Source: Gammaproteobacteria bacterium (lineage in GTDB: Bacteria; Pseudomonadota; Gammaproteobacteria; Pseudomonadales; Azotimanducaceae). From it: a DNA stretch of 37,161 bases. Numbering within the stretch: position 1 is the first letter of the stretch; each line of letters starts with the position of its first letter. The notes under the pieces were generated by a model. The model was not told the DNA's origin, ran no database searches, and was given only the letters and a program-made list of their open reading frames with translations. This document shows, in pieces, positions 36,383 through 37,161 of the stretch. The stretch covers positions 1 to 37,161 of the forward strand of contig JAPPND010000102.1 of NCBI GenBank assembly GCA_028818795.1, given 5' to 3'. Made by a program: the position numbers and the translations under genes.

Positions 36383-37051
36383 ATGGGGCAGAGACAGCTA
36401 CGCGCGGCCGACGGCCATACCTTCGGACTCTACGAGGCCGTGCCAGCGGACGAGCCGCGCGGCGGCGTCGTCGTGATCCAGGAGATCTTCGGCGTCAATG
36501 CCCACATTCGCGAGGTTGCGGACAGCTATGCCGCGGAGGGCTATGCGGCACTCGCGCCGGCGCTGTTCGATCGAGTTGAACGAGACGTCGAACTGGGCTA
36601 CGACCAGGCCGGAATGAGCCGTGGCAGAGAGCTTGCCTTTGCGGGCCTGGCCCGGGACGACGCGCTGCGCGACCTCCAGGCGGCCATCGAGGAAGCCGGG
36701 AAATACGGCAGGGTGGGCGTCGTGGGGTACTGCTACGGTGGATTGATGACTTGGCTTGCCGCTTGCCACCTGGAAGGCATTGCATGCGTGTCGGCCTACT
36801 ACGGCGGCGGCATCGCGAACGAACTGGCGCAGACGCCGAACTGCCCCCTGATAATGCACTTCGGCGAACTCGACGCCCACATCCCGCTGGAGGATGTTCA
36901 CCGGATCCGCGAGGCCTTGCCGAACACGCCGGTACACGTCTACCCGGCGGACCACGGCTTCAACTGCGATCACCGGGGCAGCTACCACGCCCCGTCGGCC
37001 GACACCGCTCGGCGACGGACGTTGAGATTGTTCCGGGAGCATGTCGGTTGA
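36383..37051 (+). CDS. Dienelactone hydrolase family protein
   Basis: A 222-residue alpha/beta hydrolase of the dienelactone hydrolase family. The catalytic triad is C117 (GYCYGG), D164 (GELDAHIP) and H191 (DHGFNC), with EIFGVNAHIREVADSYAAEGY near the N-terminus. The substrate is unknown; carboxymethylenebutenolidase is the family prototype. ATG 36383 has AGGGGGAA upstream. It is divergent from phoB and the last gene of the window. Confidence 0.92.
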   Translation: MGQRQLRAADGHTFGLYEAVPADEPRGGVVVIQEIFGVNAHIREVADSYAAEGYAALAPALFDRVERDVELGYDQAGMSRGRELAFAGLARDDALRDLQAAIEEAGKYGRVGVVGYCYGGLMTWLAACHLEGIACVSAYYGGGIANELAQTPNCPLIMHFGELDAHIPLEDVHRIREALPNTPVHVYPADHGFNCDHRGSYHAPSADTARRRTLRLFREHVG

Positions 37052-37097
37052 GGTCCGAGGAAGTAACCCGGCGACGGTGCGTTGGGTTCTTTCTCAC

Positions 37098-37113
37098 CCG
37101 GGGCAAGCCCCGG
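37098..37113. terminator. Strong hairpin after the hydrolase gene
   Basis: CCGGGGC and GCCCCGG pair around a two-base centre, followed by further GC-rich inverted pairs at 37120-37152. There is no T-tract, so it may be a terminator-like structure or the start of another repeat cut off by the window end. Confidence 0.35.
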
Positions 37114-37161
37114 CTGGGAGCGCCTGGGGGACCCCATCCGCAATCGTGGCGCCCTGGGTAA

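Noticed and set aside
1-37161. CRISPR array, tRNA, rRNA or insertion-sequence transposase
   Set aside because: No regularly spaced direct repeats, no cloverleaf sequences and no transposase motifs were seen on either strand.

Overview
The window looks like chromosomal DNA of a GC-rich gammaproteobacterium, probably one without a well-studied close relative. The backbone leuC-leuD-leuB-asd-truA-trpF-(trpB-trpA)-folC-dedD-cvpA-purF is the gene order known from Pseudomonas-type Gammaproteobacteria. It is flanked by topA, lpxH-folD and a divergent phoB/phoR block. GTG and TTG starts are frequent, and many neighbours overlap by ATGA/GTGA or TGATG, so the DNA is tightly packed. Two genes usually present in this order, fimV (asd-truA) and accD (trp-folC), are not here.

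Layout. 1-767: no convincing gene. 768-6707 (+): topA behind a good sigma70-type promoter, a membrane YdjM/DUF457 hydrolase, an LLM (F420/flavin) oxidoreductase and a transglutaminase-like/TPR lipoprotein. 6729-6814: a twin-hairpin repeat between convergent genes. 6811-8615 (-): a glutathione S-transferase and an AhpD-like gene read through an in-frame TGA, very likely a selenoprotein. 8715-11210 (-): a three-haem PSD1/DUF1592-type cytochrome. 11413-13938 (+): three coupled lipoprotein genes, the middle one an M48 metalloprotease with a probable 3' frameshift. 14032-19199 (+): leuCDB, asd, truA. 19215-23564 (-): an accessory operon of a DUF2089 regulator, a small membrane protein, a SHOCT-like protein and a giant ABC-2 permease/M1-like/golvesin-like fusion. 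23739-24722 (+): a Uma2-type PD-(D/E)xK protein. 24793-32251 (+): trpF, trpB, trpA, folC, a small open frame, dedD, cvpA, purF and a DUF1289 protein. 32346-33928 (-): lpxH and folD. 33965-36200 (-): phoR and phoB with a candidate Pho box. 36383-37051 (+): a dienelactone hydrolase. The last 110 bases hold hairpins.

How the genes work together. The window carries leucine biosynthesis (leuCDB), the aspartate-family branch (asd), the last tryptophan steps (trpFBA), folate/one-carbon metabolism (folC, folD), purine entry (purF), lipid A synthesis (lpxH), cell-envelope and division factors (dedD, cvpA, lipoproteins) and phosphate sensing (phoBR). The two most interesting accessory items are the CxxU AhpD-like selenoprotein coupled to a GST, and the DUF2089-controlled permease/pseudo-peptidase operon inserted between truA and trpF. 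A second copy of the twin-hairpin repeat lies inside the 3' end of cvpA and is translated as part of it.
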